Below, piece by piece: positions 15,603 to 25,435 of a stretch of 33,405 bases of DNA (position 1 is the stretch's first letter; each line of letters starts with the position of its first letter). The stretch is from contig QZJZ01000021.1 in NCBI GenBank assembly GCA_003599815.1, positions 1 through 33,405 of the forward strand, read 5' to 3'. Below the pieces are notes generated by a model. It had not been told where the DNA came from. It was given only the letters and a program-made list of their open reading frames with translations, and did no database searches. This DNA comes from Candidatus Auribacter fodinae. Lineage in GTDB: Bacteria; Auribacterota; Auribacteria; Auribacterales; Auribacteraceae. The position numbers and the translations under genes were made by a program.

Positions 15603-16793
15603 ATGGAATGGATTAACGGTGGCATCACAGCTCCTGAAGGGTTTAGAGCCGCAGGCATAGGCTGCGGTATCAAGTTCGATAAGCCGGATCTTGCGGTGGT
15701 TGTCTCGGATAGAGACGCTCTGTGTGCGGGCTGTTTTACCCGCAACAAAGTCAAAGCCGCTCCGGTACGGGTATGTAAAGATCATCTTTCAAAAACGAAT
15801 ATATGCAGGGCTTTTATCGTATCGAGCGGTATTGCTAACGCCTGCACCGGCGAGCAGGGTATTGAGAACGCGCGCCGCATGGCGTCTCTGACAGCGGAAC
15901 AGCTTGGCGTTAAAACGGAAAATGTTATGGTATGCTCGACCGGGCGTATCGGAACTCAGCTCCCGCTTGATAAAATAGCGAAAGGCATAGTCACCGTTGT
16001 CGGATCAGCATCCAAAGACGGAGCGCACGATGCCGCAGTGGCGATCATGACAACCGACGTCGTGCCGAAAGAAGCCTCATGTTCAACTATAATTAACGGC
16101 TCTAAAATAACATTCGGCGGTATGGTTAAAGGCGCGGGCATGATCGCTCCTGATATGGCAACCATGCTTGCGTTTATCACAACAGACGCGGCAGTCGAGC
16201 CTGTTTTTCTGCAAACCGTACTGCGGGAATGCGTGGATAAAACCTTCAATTCCATCACGGTTGACGGCGATACCAGCACCAACGACACCGTGCTCATGAT
16301 GGCAAACGGCGTCGCAGGCAACCCTGTGATTACCGCTGGATCGGAAGGAGCTGAAATGTTCAGGCAGGCTCTGCAGGGCGTATGCTACAGCCTTGCTGAA
16401 CAAATTGTCAGAGACGGCGAAGGCGCGACCAAACTGATACAGGTTACCGTAACCGGCGCAGTCGACAACGCTTCCGCGCGCAAAGCGTCGCACTGCGTGG
16501 CAAACTCGCTCCTGCTCAAAGTCGCGTTTAGTGGCCCCGATGCCAACTGGGGCCGTATCATGGCGGCTCTCGGCAGAGCAGGCATCGAGGTTGACCCTGA
16601 CAAAATAGATGTTTTTATCGGTGACGTACCTATGGTTGCGCGTGGTGTGGAAATCGCTGGAAATAAAAATGACGCCCGTCAGGTATGGAAACAGCAGACT
16701 TTTGTCATTACAGTTGACCTGCATCTCGGACCCGGCAAAGATACCTGCCTGACCTGCGATATTTCTCATGCCTATATTGATATAAACCTGTGA
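15603..16793 (+). CDS. argJ: ArgJ, glutamate N-acetyltransferase (ornithine acetyltransferase)
   Basis: A 396-residue enzyme that transfers acetyl from N-acetylornithine to glutamate, recycling the acetyl group in arginine synthesis. Some members also use acetyl-CoA to make N-acetylglutamate. The self-cleavage site is intact: KGAGMIAPDMATML at 176-189, with cut A186|T187 and T187 as N-terminal nucleophile of the beta chain. The oxyanion-type motif CSTGRIG lies at 111-117. ATG 15603, 8 bases after ggag, is chosen; a GTG at 15546 lies inside the terminator hairpin and is unlikely. It opens the arginine block and argB follows after 12 bases. Because no argA is seen here, a bifunctional enzyme is possible, but motifs alone cannot show that. 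Confidence 0.95.
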   Translation: MEWINGGITAPEGFRAAGIGCGIKFDKPDLAVVVSDRDALCAGCFTRNKVKAAPVRVCKDHLSKTNICRAFIVSSGIANACTGEQGIENARRMASLTAEQLGVKTENVMVCSTGRIGTQLPLDKIAKGIVTVVGSASKDGAHDAAVAIMTTDVVPKEASCSTIINGSKITFGGMVKGAGMIAPDMATMLAFITTDAAVEPVFLQTVLRECVDKTFNSITVDGDTSTNDTVLMMANGVAGNPVITAGSEGAEMFRQALQGVCYSLAEQIVRDGEGATKLIQVTVTGAVDNASARKASHCVANSLLLKVAFSGPDANWGRIMAALGRAGIEVDPDKIDVFIGDVPMVARGVEIAGNKNDARQVWKQQTFVITVDLHLGPGKDTCLTCDISHAYIDINL

Positions 16794-16805
16794 GGATGAC
16801 AAAAG

Positions 16806-17699
16806 ATGCAGAAGATTATAGAAAAAGCCGGCATTTTGATCGAAGCGTTACCCTACATTCAGGCGTTCAAGGATAAAATTACGCTAATCAAGTTTGGCGG
16901 GAGCGCCATGACCGATGAGAACTGTATGCGCAACGTGCTCAAGGATATCGTTTTTCTCTATTCCGTAGGCATTAAGCCGATCGTAGTTCACGGAGGCGGA
17001 AACCGGATCAGCGAAGCGATGAAAGAACTGGGCAAAACACCGCGGTTCGTGCAGGGGTTTCGCGTCACAGACGAAGAGACTATCAATACAGTCGAAAATG
17101 TTCTTTACGGCGAAATCAATCCTCAGATAGTGCAGATGATCGAAGAACTCGGCGGCAAAGCGGAAGGGTTGTCAGGGCGCGTTCATAAAATAATCAACGC
17201 GAGCAAACATACCCTGCCCGCGCCGGACCAGGACGTTGACCTCGGCTATGTCGGAGACGTTAAACAGATATACGCGCATCCGGTTATAAGCGTACTGCAC
17301 AGCGGAAAAATACCCGTTATCGCGCCGCTTGCTTTTGGCGCTGACGGGCATACATACAATATTAACGCCGACCTCGCCGCAGGCGAAATTGCGCGTGCTC
17401 TCGGAGCGGAAAAACTGGTTTTTCTTACTGACGTGCCGGGTATCATGAAAGACGCCTCCGATAAGTCGTCGCTCATATCTCATCTTGATATCTCGCTGGT
17501 CAGCAGTCTGATAGACAAAAAAGTGATTACCGGCGGAATGATACCGAAAGTCATGGCTGGAATACGGTCTGTGACCAGCGGCGTACACAAAACGCATATT
17601 ATTGACGGGCGGCTTCCGCATACATTACTGCTGGAAATATTCACGGATCGCGGTATTGGAACTGAAATCGTACAAATAAACTCCGGAAGCGAAGACTAA
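16806..17699 (+). CDS. argB: ArgB, acetylglutamate kinase
   Basis: A 297-residue amino-acid kinase that phosphorylates N-acetylglutamate with ATP, the second step of arginine synthesis. Motifs are KFGGSAM from K29, HGGGNRIS at 62-69, FLTDVPGIM near 204 and ITGGMIPKV near 240. About 25 residues precede the kinase core and form a predicted helix. This N-terminal helix is typical of hexameric kinases inhibited by arginine, and E. coli ArgB lacks it. Feedback control at this step is therefore likely, as expected in an ArgJ-based cycle. gagga (16792-16796) is the ribosome site. The stop overlaps the argD start (TAATG). Confidence 0.96.
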   Translation: MQKIIEKAGILIEALPYIQAFKDKITLIKFGGSAMTDENCMRNVLKDIVFLYSVGIKPIVVHGGGNRISEAMKELGKTPRFVQGFRVTDEETINTVENVLYGEINPQIVQMIEELGGKAEGLSGRVHKIINASKHTLPAPDQDVDLGYVGDVKQIYAHPVISVLHSGKIPVIAPLAFGADGHTYNINADLAAGEIARALGAEKLVFLTDVPGIMKDASDKSSLISHLDISLVSSLIDKKVITGGMIPKVMAGIRSVTSGVHKTHIIDGRLPHTLLLEIFTDRGIGTEIVQINSGSED

Positions 17700-18892
17700 T
17701 GAAAACAGTATCATCAACAGCTTCATTATATGAATCGTACGTACTGCCTACATACGGGCGTGAAGGCCTGACTTTCGTCAGGGGCGAAGGCTCATACCTT
17801 TTCGACAGCGACGGCAACAGGTACCTTGACCTCTACCCCGGATGGGGCACAGGGTGTCTTGGGCACTGTCATCCCTATGTTGTAGAACAGGTTACTCGAC
17901 AACTGCACGAGCTGATTCATGTGCCGAACAACTATTACAACCCGTGGCAGGCTGAACTCGCGAAACGGCTCGCCGATGCGGGCCTTCACGGCTACACTTT
18001 TTTTGCCAACAGCGGGGCTGAGGCAAACGAAGGCGCGATTAAACTGGCCCGCCGTTTCGGCAACCGGACTGGCAGGTACGAGATCATCACATTTTTAAAA
18101 TCGTTTCACGGCAGGACACTCGCGGCAATCACAGCCACTGGACAGCCGAAATACCAGCAGGGATTCGAACCGTTGCCCGAAGGATTCAAGTACGCTCAGT
18201 TCGGCGATATGGAATCTGTCAGGAAAACAGTGACAGCCAAAACCTGCGCCATTCTGTTTGAGCCTGTTCAGGGTGAAGGCGGTATAAATATCGCTTCCGA
18301 TGACTTTTTTAAAGAGATACAGGCATTCTGCAACAAACATAACATTCTGTTAATGCTGGACGAAGTACAGACAGGCATGGGGCGCACAGGCAACTATTTC
18401 GGCTACCAGACAGCAGGGCTAAATCCTGATGTGGTGACGCTCGCCAAAGCGCTCGGCGGAGGGTTTCCTATCGGCGCCATGATGGTTGCTCCGCACCTGA
18501 AAGATATGCTTCCGCCCGGCACTCACGCGTCCACCTATGGCGGCAACCCGCTGGTATGCCGTGCCGCTTTAGCGGTAATGGACGTGTTTGAAAAAGAAAA
18601 TATACTGGATAACGTCAGGAAACAGTCACTGTATGTCCGTCAGAGGCTTAACGCCGTCAGCAAATCTACCGGAGCAATTACCGGCATACGGATTCAGGGG
18701 CTCATGATCGGTATTGACCTTACACTGTCGACAACAGCGGTAAAACAGGCGTGCACGAAACGAAACGTCCTTATCAATACCATCGGCGAAAACACGATTC
18801 GCCTCCTGCCGGCACTGAATATTACGGAACAAGAACTGGCCAGCGGCCTTGACGTCTTTGAAGACGTGTTACGTACGGAAGGAACGAAATAA
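17699..18892 (+). CDS. argD: ArgD, acetylornithine aminotransferase
   Basis: A 397-residue class-III PLP aminotransferase that converts N-acetylglutamate semialdehyde to N-acetylornithine. The PLP lysine is K250 in TLAKALGGGFPIGA. NSGAEANEGAIKLAR (104-118) binds the cofactor phosphate, and DEVQTGMGRTG (221-231) holds the pyridine-binding Asp. Context between argB and argF separates it from related ornithine or GABA enzymes, although ArgD proteins can also act on succinyl-diaminopimelate. That second role is not needed here because dapL is present. The gene overlaps both neighbours by one base through TAATG junctions. Confidence 0.95.
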   Translation: MKTVSSTASLYESYVLPTYGREGLTFVRGEGSYLFDSDGNRYLDLYPGWGTGCLGHCHPYVVEQVTRQLHELIHVPNNYYNPWQAELAKRLADAGLHGYTFFANSGAEANEGAIKLARRFGNRTGRYEIITFLKSFHGRTLAAITATGQPKYQQGFEPLPEGFKYAQFGDMESVRKTVTAKTCAILFEPVQGEGGINIASDDFFKEIQAFCNKHNILLMLDEVQTGMGRTGNYFGYQTAGLNPDVVTLAKALGGGFPIGAMMVAPHLKDMLPPGTHASTYGGNPLVCRAALAVMDVFEKENILDNVRKQSLYVRQRLNAVSKSTGAITGIRIQGLMIGIDLTLSTTAVKQACTKRNVLINTIGENTIRLLPALNITEQELASGLDVFEDVLRTEGTK

Positions 18893-19818
18893 TGAAAAAA
18901 GATCTACTCTCAATAAACGACATGACTCCTGATCAGATCAACGCACTGTTTGTTCTGACCGAGAAGCTGAAAAAAAATCCCTTTCAGCCTGTCCTGCATC
19001 ATCAGACACTGGCTATGATATTTGAGAAACCGTCTCTGCGTACACGCGCTACGTTTGAGGTCGGGATGACTCAGCTCGGAGGGCATGCGCTGTACCTCCA
19101 GCCGTCGGATATAAAACTCGGGCAGAGAGAATCTGTCGCCGATGTGGCGCGCAACCTTGAACGATGGGTATCCATTGTCATGGCGCGTACGTTTCTGCAC
19201 AGCACTATAACCGAACTGGCGGAAAACTGCTCTGTTCCGGTCATCAACGCCTTGTCCGACATTGAGCATCCATGTCAGGCGCTCGCTGACTTCTTTACGG
19301 TATACGAGCACCGCAAGAATCTTAAAGGGATCAAAATGGCGTTTATCGGCGATGGGAACAATGTGTGCCATTCGCTGATGCTGTTGGCCGCGAAAACCGG
19401 CGCTTCTTTTGTTGTGGCGTGCCCCGAGGGTTACGAACCGGACGAAAAAATCGTTAATGAAACAAAAGCAATAATGAAACAAAACGGCGGTACGCTAACC
19501 GTCACCTGTGCAGTGGAAGAAGCCGCTGACAGAGCTGACGCGCTATATACCGACGTATGGGTCAGCATGGGGCAGGAATCGGAAACGAGCGAACGGAAAT
19601 CGATTTTTCAGCCGTACCAGATTAACAGCGCGCTGGTGAAAAAAGCCGCTCCCAACGTTCTGGTAATGCACTGCCTGCCCGCTCATCGCGGCGAGGAGAT
19701 TACATCAGAGGTAATGGACGGCCCGCATTCCGTGGTATTTGATCAGGCGGAAAACAGGCTCCATATTCAAAAAGCAATCATGATATCGTTACTGCAAAAA
19801 CAAAATTTAGTTATATAA
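18892..19818 (+). CDS. argF: ArgF, ornithine carbamoyltransferase
   Basis: A 308-residue enzyme that joins ornithine and carbamoyl phosphate to make citrulline. The carbamoyl-phosphate site is KPSLRTR (46-52), a common variant of [14 protein letters not shown] lies near residue 123 and contacts carbamoyl phosphate. The ornithine motifs DVWVSMG (near 221) and [11 protein letters not shown] (near 260) identify ornithine rather than aspartate transcarbamoylase. It starts at a TAATG junction with argD, and argG follows after 11 bases. Length is normal. The use of plain ornithine, rather than acetylornithine, agrees with ArgJ producing free ornithine. Confidence 0.95.
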   Translation: MKKDLLSINDMTPDQINALFVLTEKLKKNPFQPVLHHQTLAMIFEKPSLRTRATFEVGMTQLGGHALYLQPSDIKLGQRESVADVARNLERWVSIVMARTFLHSTITELAENCSVPVINALSDIEHPCQALADFFTVYEHRKNLKGIKMAFIGDGNNVCHSLMLLAAKTGASFVVACPEGYEPDEKIVNETKAIMKQNGGTLTVTCAVEEAADRADALYTDVWVSMGQESETSERKSIFQPYQINSALVKKAAPNVLVMHCLPAHRGEEITSEVMDGPHSVVFDQAENRLHIQKAIMISLLQKQNLVI

Positions 19819-19829
19819 AGGGGTTTTCA

Positions 19830-21035
19830 ATGGCGGAAAAAGTTGTTCTCGCCTATTCGGGCGGACTGGATACATCAATTATTCTGAAATGGCTAAAAGT
19901 AGAAAAAGGGTACGATGTCGTAGCGTTTGCCGCTGACCTCGGACAAGGCGAAGAGCTTGATCCTGTTCATGACAAAGCGCTGGCAACAGGCGCGAGCGCG
20001 GTTTATATCGAGGATTTGCGTGAAGAGTTTGTCCGGGATTTCATCTTCCCGGCGATTCAGGCAAATGCCATATATGAAGGCACATATATGCTCGGCACGT
20101 CCATAGCCCGTCCGCTGATCGCGAAAAAACAGATCGAAATCGCGCGCAAGGAAGGCGCTGTCGCCGTATCGCACGGAGCGACAGGCAAAGGCAACGATCA
20201 GGTTCGGTTTGAACTGACTTTCTACGCTCTCGAACCGAGTATTAAGGTAATCGCGCCATGGCGGGAATGGGATTTTAAATCCAGAACGGATCTTATAAAT
20301 TACGCGACAAAACACGGTATTCCGATTCCGGTTACGCAGAAAAAACCGTACAGTTCCGACCGCAACCTTTTCCATATTAGTTTTGAAGGCGGTATTCTTG
20401 AAGACCCGTGGAACGCGCCGCCGGAAGATATGTTCCTGCTCAGCGTTTCTCCTGAAAAAGCGCCTGACAAAGCGGAAATAGTGGAAATCGAGTACGAAAA
20501 AGGTATTCCGGTTGGGGTCAACGGCAAACGGTTGTCACCTGTTGACCTGATGGTTGAAGTGAACCGCCTCGGCGGGAAACACGGTATCGGCAGGGTCGAT
20601 ATCGTGGAAAACCGGTTCGTCGGCATGAAATCGCGCGGCGTATACGAAACTCCGGGCGGAACGATACTGCATATCGCTCACCGCGCTATGGAATCGATCA
20701 CCATGGATCGTGAAGTAATGCATATGCGCGATTCCATGATACCCTACATTGCGCGCCTGATGTACAACGGGTTCTGGTATTCGCCCGAAATGGATATGTG
20801 CATGGCGATGGTCAAGGAATCGCAGAAAGACGTTAGCGGTACAATCAGGGTTAAACTGTATAAAGGCAACGTGACCGTACAGGGCAGGAAGTCGCCGAAC
20901 AGTTTGTACAGCGAAAGTTTCGCCACATTTGAAAAAGACTCGGTTTATAACCAGAAAGACGCCGAAGGATTCATTAAGCTTCAGGCGCTCAGGTTACGTA
21001 TTAAATCAATGCTGGGGAGAGCATTAGGTGAATAA
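19830..21035 (+). CDS. argG: ArgG, argininosuccinate synthase
   Basis: A 401-residue enzyme that condenses citrulline and aspartate with ATP. The N-terminal ATP pyrophosphatase loop AYSGGLDTS is at 8-16. The central segment [15 protein letters not shown] binds citrulline and aspartate. [18 protein letters not shown], near 180, is family-typical. Ribosome site aaagggg (19817-19823) precedes ATG 19830. The 3' end overlaps argH by 8 bases. Length matches the usual short bacterial type of about 400 residues. Confidence 0.97.
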   Translation: MAEKVVLAYSGGLDTSIILKWLKVEKGYDVVAFAADLGQGEELDPVHDKALATGASAVYIEDLREEFVRDFIFPAIQANAIYEGTYMLGTSIARPLIAKKQIEIARKEGAVAVSHGATGKGNDQVRFELTFYALEPSIKVIAPWREWDFKSRTDLINYATKHGIPIPVTQKKPYSSDRNLFHISFEGGILEDPWNAPPEDMFLLSVSPEKAPDKAEIVEIEYEKGIPVGVNGKRLSPVDLMVEVNRLGGKHGIGRVDIVENRFVGMKSRGVYETPGGTILHIAHRAMESITMDREVMHMRDSMIPYIARLMYNGFWYSPEMDMCMAMVKESQKDVSGTIRVKLYKGNVTVQGRKSPNSLYSESFATFEKDSVYNQKDAEGFIKLQALRLRIKSMLGRALGE

Positions 21036-22416
21036 AAACAAAAAATTGTGGGGCGGCAGGTTTGCCGAAACCACAGCTCACGATGCTGAACTGTTTTCCG
21101 CGTCAATACAGTATGACCAGCGGTTATACGAACAGGACATTGCCGGAAGCATTGCCCACGCGAAAATGCTTCAGAAAATCGGTATCCTGAATGTTGAGGA
21201 ATGCGAACGCATTACGGCAGGGCTCATGCAGATCCGTGAAGAGATCGAGTCCGGCTCTTTTGAGTTTCGTACCGACCGTGAAGACATTCACATGAATATT
21301 GAAGCGCGGCTCACTGAACTGATCGGCGCGCCGGGCGAAAAACTGCATACCGCCCGGAGCAGAAACGATCAGGTTGCTACGGATGTGCGCCTTTACCTGC
21401 GCAAGCAGACGGATGAGATTATCAAAATGATATTCGCGCTTCAGCGTGCTTTTGTGAAAAAAGCCTGTGAGTATAAGAACGCTGTCATGCCCGGTTTTAC
21501 TCATTTACAGCACGCTCAGCCGGTGCTGGTTGCGCATCATCTGCTGGCGTATGTGAATATGCTTGAACGCGACAAACAGCGGTATGCCGAATGCAGAACG
21601 CGCATTGATGTTATGCCCCTCGGGTCATGCGCTTTCGCGGGAACGCCGATTCCGATTGACCGTGAGTACACTGCGAATATTCTCGGGTTCAGTTCCGTAT
21701 CGCAAAACAGTATAGACGCTGTCTCTGACAGGGATTTCATAGCCGAGTTTTTGTCCGTTTCAGCAATATTGGGAATGCATCTCTCACGGCTTGGCGAGGA
21801 ACTGGTTTTATGGACATCGCCTGAATTCGCGTTTGTGTCGCTTCCTGACGCGTACTGCACAGGGAGCAGTATCATGCCGCAGAAAAAGAATCCTGACATG
21901 GCCGAACTGGTACGCGGAAAGACAGGGCGTCTGTACGGAAATCTGATCAGCCTGCTGACCCTCATGAAGGGACTGCCGCTGACATATAACCGCGACCTGC
22001 AGGAAGATAAGGAACCACTGTTCGATACGGTGGATACCGTGCGCGGGATTTTGTCCGTGTGCACCGGTATGTTGGATCGAATTGTTTTCAATACCAGCCG
22101 GTTATACAGCATGGCAGACACGGCGTTCATTCTTGCGACGGAAATAGCGGATTACCTTGTGATGAAAGGCATTCCGTTCAGGAGCTGTCATGAAATCACC
22201 GGAAAAATCGTCGCGTATTGTGAAAAAAACAAAAAGACGTTTCAGGACTTATCGCTTGATGAATGGAAGACGTTTTCACCGCATTTTGACAGCGGGATTG
22301 AAGATATAGTAATATTGGAAAAATCAATACAGAGAAAAAAGTCTGCTGGGAGCACTGCACCGTCTGAGATTGAACGTCAACTAACGTACTGGGAATCTGT
22401 CATGGAGGTAGAATAA
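21028..22416 (+). CDS. argH: ArgH, argininosuccinate lyase
   Basis: A 462-residue fumarase-superfamily lyase that splits argininosuccinate into arginine and fumarate. The signature loop [11 protein letters not shown] is at 279-289 and carries the catalytic Ser. [14 protein letters not shown] lies near 109-122 and [11 protein letters not shown] near 157. The GTG start at 21028 lies inside the end of argG, with gggga (21014-21018) as ribosome site; the N-terminus [12 protein letters not shown] is typical of the family. lysA starts directly after its stop, linking arginine and lysine synthesis in one transcript. The usual ArgH length is met and no residue appears missing. Confidence 0.96.
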   Translation: MNKNKKLWGGRFAETTAHDAELFSASIQYDQRLYEQDIAGSIAHAKMLQKIGILNVEECERITAGLMQIREEIESGSFEFRTDREDIHMNIEARLTELIGAPGEKLHTARSRNDQVATDVRLYLRKQTDEIIKMIFALQRAFVKKACEYKNAVMPGFTHLQHAQPVLVAHHLLAYVNMLERDKQRYAECRTRIDVMPLGSCAFAGTPIPIDREYTANILGFSSVSQNSIDAVSDRDFIAEFLSVSAILGMHLSRLGEELVLWTSPEFAFVSLPDAYCTGSSIMPQKKNPDMAELVRGKTGRLYGNLISLLTLMKGLPLTYNRDLQEDKEPLFDTVDTVRGILSVCTGMLDRIVFNTSRLYSMADTAFILATEIADYLVMKGIPFRSCHEITGKIVAYCEKNKKTFQDLSLDEWKTFSPHFDSGIEDIVILEKSIQRKKSAGSTAPSEIERQLTYWESVMEVE

Positions 22417-23682
22417 ATGTCTGTATTTGCGATGAAAAACAATAAGCTTTATTGCGAGGACATGGCTGTTGAAGACCTTGCGCGGGTCGAAGGGACGCCT
22501 CTTTACATATACAGCAAAAAATCGTTTTTAGATAATTTCACCGAACTGGACAGCGCGTTTAAAGATGTACCGCACCTGATTTGTTATTCGGTAAAAAGCA
22601 ACTCGAACATGTATATCCTGAAACTGCTCGCGTCTGCCGGCGCGGGGTTTGACATTGTGTCGGGAGGTGAGCTGTTTCGTATTGTCCGTTCTGTCGGCAA
22701 CGCCTCAAACGTGGTGTTCGCGGGCGTGGGAAAAACGGAAAAGGAAATAATTTACGCGCTGAACAACGGCATCAAAATGTTTACCGTTGAGTCTGAACAG
22801 GAACTTGAACGCATCAACAGCCTTGCGGAACATATGAAAGTCCGCGCTCGGGTAGCGATACGCGTTAACCCGAATGTTGACCCGAAAACCCACCGGTATA
22901 TCAGCACCGGAAAAAAAGAAAATAAGTTCGGGCTTGATATAGAACGGGCAAAAGCGGCGTACGACTGGGCAATGATGCTGACTGCCATCGACCCTGTGGG
23001 CATACAGATGCATATCGGGTCACAGATCCTTACTCCGGAACCATATGCGCAAGCGCTGGATAAAATGGTGCCTCTCGTCAATGAACTGAAAGCCAATGAC
23101 ATTCCGCTGGAATACCTAGATATCGGCGGCGGGATAGGCATCGTGTATAAAGACGAAGTACCGATGACTCCGGCTGAATTTGCGGCGGTTGTCGTACCAA
23201 AAGTAAAAAATCTCGGGCTGACTTTGATTATAGAGCCCGGACGCTACATCGCCGGAAATTCCGGGATACTGGCAACAAAGGTGGAATACGTCAAACGAAG
23301 CGGCGACAAGACTTTCGTGATAGTCGACGCCGCCATGAACGACCTGATGCGCCCGTCGTTGTACCAGGCATACCACGAAATCAAGCTGGTGAACAAACAT
23401 AACGGGCGTAAAACTTCTTCTGTGGATATAGTCGGGCCGGTCTGCGAATCCGGCGACTTTTTTGCCGCAGACCGTGAGCTCCCTGTTCCGGCAGAAGGCG
23501 AATACCTCGCGCTGATGAGCGCCGGCGCATACGGGTTTTCCATGTCTTCAAACTATAATTCACGTGTTCGCCCTGCGGAAGTGCTGGTTTCAAACTCATC
23601 GTATCAGGTCATCAGGCGCAGGGAAACATGGGAAGACCTGATCAAGCAGGAATCATTGCATAACAAGGAGTATATGCTGTGA
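22417..23682 (+). CDS. lysA: LysA, diaminopimelate decarboxylase
   Basis: A 421-residue fold-type III PLP enzyme that decarboxylates meso-diaminopimelate to lysine. The PLP lysine is K60 in CYSVKSNSN. H199 in HIGSQI stacks on the cofactor. GGGIGI and EPGRYI bind the phosphate. C343 in CESGDFF is the active-site Cys given by the other subunit. The ribosome site ggagg (22404-22408) is 8 bases upstream and the start abuts the argH stop. The downstream dapF overlaps through GTGA. It is the last step of the lysine route but the first lysine gene in the operon. Confidence 0.96.
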   Translation: MSVFAMKNNKLYCEDMAVEDLARVEGTPLYIYSKKSFLDNFTELDSAFKDVPHLICYSVKSNSNMYILKLLASAGAGFDIVSGGELFRIVRSVGNASNVVFAGVGKTEKEIIYALNNGIKMFTVESEQELERINSLAEHMKVRARVAIRVNPNVDPKTHRYISTGKKENKFGLDIERAKAAYDWAMMLTAIDPVGIQMHIGSQILTPEPYAQALDKMVPLVNELKANDIPLEYLDIGGGIGIVYKDEVPMTPAEFAAVVVPKVKNLGLTLIIEPGRYIAGNSGILATKVEYVKRSGDKTFVIVDAAMNDLMRPSLYQAYHEIKLVNKHNGRKTSSVDIVGPVCESGDFFAADRELPVPAEGEYLALMSAGAYGFSMSSNYNSRVRPAEVLVSNSSYQVIRRRETWEDLIKQESLHNKEYML

Positions 23683-24500
23683 TAGTTCCATTTACCAAAA
23701 TGCATGGGCTGGGCAACGACTTTATTGTCATTGACGGGCTTAAAACAAAACTCTCCGAGCCGGTTGCGTTTGCAAAAAAATATTGTGACCGCCATTTCGG
23801 AATCGGCGCAGACCAGCTTCTTATTGTCAATACATCAGATAAAGCTGATTTTACCATGCGCATTTATAATGCTGACGGCAGTGAAGTGGAAATGTGCGGC
23901 AACGGCATACGCTGTGTGGCAAAATTCATTCACGACATGAAATTGAGCGCAAAAACAACCTTTGCCATTGAAACATTGGCCGGCATAATGTATCCTGAAC
24001 TGGTGAACGGCAACGTTACGGTTAATATGGGCAGGCCTGTGCTTCATCCTGACAAGATTCCGGTTTTGATGGATGGAGAGTCAGTGATACAGCGCCCTAT
24101 TAACATCGGGTCAGTGTCATTTAATATCACGGCGGTATCCATGGGCAACCCGCACTGCGTTATTTTTGTGGACGACCCCGGCAGGATCGACCTGAAAACC
24201 ATCGGGCCGGATATAGAAAACCATATCGTATTTCCCAACCGTACGAACGTGGAATTTGTCACGGTTACGGGTGAGGATGAAATCATGGTTAAGGTATGGG
24301 AACGCGGGTCAGGCATAACTCTGGCGTGCGGTACCGGCGCGTGCGCATCTGCGGTCGCCGCGGTATTGAATAACAAAACAGGCAGGAACGTTACCGTGCA
24401 TCTGCCTGGAGGTACGTTACAGATAGAATGGCTTGAAGAGGGCCCTGTTTTCATGACCGGCCCTGCTGAAACGGTTTTTACTGGTACGGTTGAAATATAA
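23679..24500 (+). CDS. dapF: DapF, diaminopimelate epimerase
   Basis: A 273-residue cofactor-free racemase that turns LL-diaminopimelate into the meso form, the substrate of LysA and of peptidoglycan synthesis. The two catalytic thiols are visible: C73 in EMCGNGIRC and C217 in LACGTGACAS. N-terminal FTKMHGLGNDFIVID is family-typical and fixes the GTG start at 23679. That start overlaps lysA by four bases, with aaggag (23665-23670) 8 bases upstream. Length is normal. It acts directly after DapL, whose product is the LL isomer. Confidence 0.97.
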   Translation: MIVPFTKMHGLGNDFIVIDGLKTKLSEPVAFAKKYCDRHFGIGADQLLIVNTSDKADFTMRIYNADGSEVEMCGNGIRCVAKFIHDMKLSAKTTFAIETLAGIMYPELVNGNVTVNMGRPVLHPDKIPVLMDGESVIQRPINIGSVSFNITAVSMGNPHCVIFVDDPGRIDLKTIGPDIENHIVFPNRTNVEFVTVTGEDEIMVKVWERGSGITLACGTGACASAVAAVLNNKTGRNVTVHLPGGTLQIEWLEEGPVFMTGPAETVFTGTVEI

Positions 24501-24529
24501 TTGTGGATTGAGTGAGGAGGATTAAGGCG

Positions 24530-25420
24530 ATGTTTCAAGGATCATTTGTGGCGATAGTAACCCCGTTTTCCGACAATAAACTGGATGAACAGGCTCTGCG
24601 CGAACTTATTCGTGAACAGATAAAAAACGGCACGCACGGTATTGTTCCATGTGGAACCACCGGCGAATCACCGACTTTATCGTACGAAGAGCATAACCGT
24701 GTGGTGGATATCGCTATTGAGGAATGCAAAGGACGCGTTCCGGTTATAGCCGGGGCCGGATCGAACAGCACGTCTGAAACCCTGATGCTGACCCGTCACG
24801 CCAAAGAAGCCGGCGCGGACGCGGTACTGCTCATCACTCCCTATTACAATAAACCGACACAGGACGGGCTGTACTCTCATTTTAAAACAGTCGCTGAAGA
24901 AGTTGATATACCTATCGTGCTGTACAACGTACCGGGCCGTACAGGCGTGAATATCGCTCCTGAAACGGTTGAGCGGCTCGCTCAGATACCGAACATCGTG
25001 GCGATCAAAGAAGCCAGCGGCTCGCTCGATCAGGTATCTCAGATACTTTCCCGGTGCGGCATAACCGTTTTATCCGGTGACGATTCTCTGGTTCTGCCTA
25101 TGATGTCTGTCGGCGGCAAAGGCGTTATATCCGTAGCGGCGAATGTCCTGCCCGGCAGAATGTCGGCGCTGGTGAACGCCGGGCTCAAAGGCGACTGGAA
25201 AACAGCGAAAAAAATCCATTACGAACTGTACCCGATCTTCAAAAATATGTTTATAGAAACCAACCCGATACCGGTCAAATCATCGCTGGCAATGATGGGC
25301 ATGATAAAACCGGAAATACGCCTGCCGCTGACCTTTATCAGCGACGCGAACAAAAAGAAATTATTGCAGGTTCTCAGTGATTACCCTGAACTGGCGGAAA
25401 AACTGAACTGCACAGCATAA
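24530..25420 (+). CDS. dapA: DapA, 4-hydroxy-tetrahydrodipicolinate synthase
   Basis: A 296-residue class-I aldolase-type enzyme that condenses pyruvate and aspartate semialdehyde. The Schiff-base lysine is K160 in AIKEASGS. Y132 in LYNVPGRTG and T43/T44 in PCGTTGESPT form the proton relay. ATG 24530 is chosen because gaggagg (24514-24520) lies 9 bases before it; an in-frame GTG at 24512 would place this site inside the gene. The enzyme is the usual entry point and feedback-controlled step of the lysine branch. dapB follows after 15 bases. Confidence 0.97.
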   Translation: MFQGSFVAIVTPFSDNKLDEQALRELIREQIKNGTHGIVPCGTTGESPTLSYEEHNRVVDIAIEECKGRVPVIAGAGSNSTSETLMLTRHAKEAGADAVLLITPYYNKPTQDGLYSHFKTVAEEVDIPIVLYNVPGRTGVNIAPETVERLAQIPNIVAIKEASGSLDQVSQILSRCGITVLSGDDSLVLPMMSVGGKGVISVAANVLPGRMSALVNAGLKGDWKTAKKIHYELYPIFKNMFIETNPIPVKSSLAMMGMIKPEIRLPLTFISDANKKKLLQVLSDYPELAEKLNCTA

Positions 25421-25435
25421 CCAACAGGAGGAACT

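Noticed and set aside
16083-16802. A 239-codon minus-strand open frame across argJ
   Set aside because: It lies wholly antisense to a clearly conserved enzyme gene, has no recognisable motifs, and similar shadows occur opposite argF and argH.
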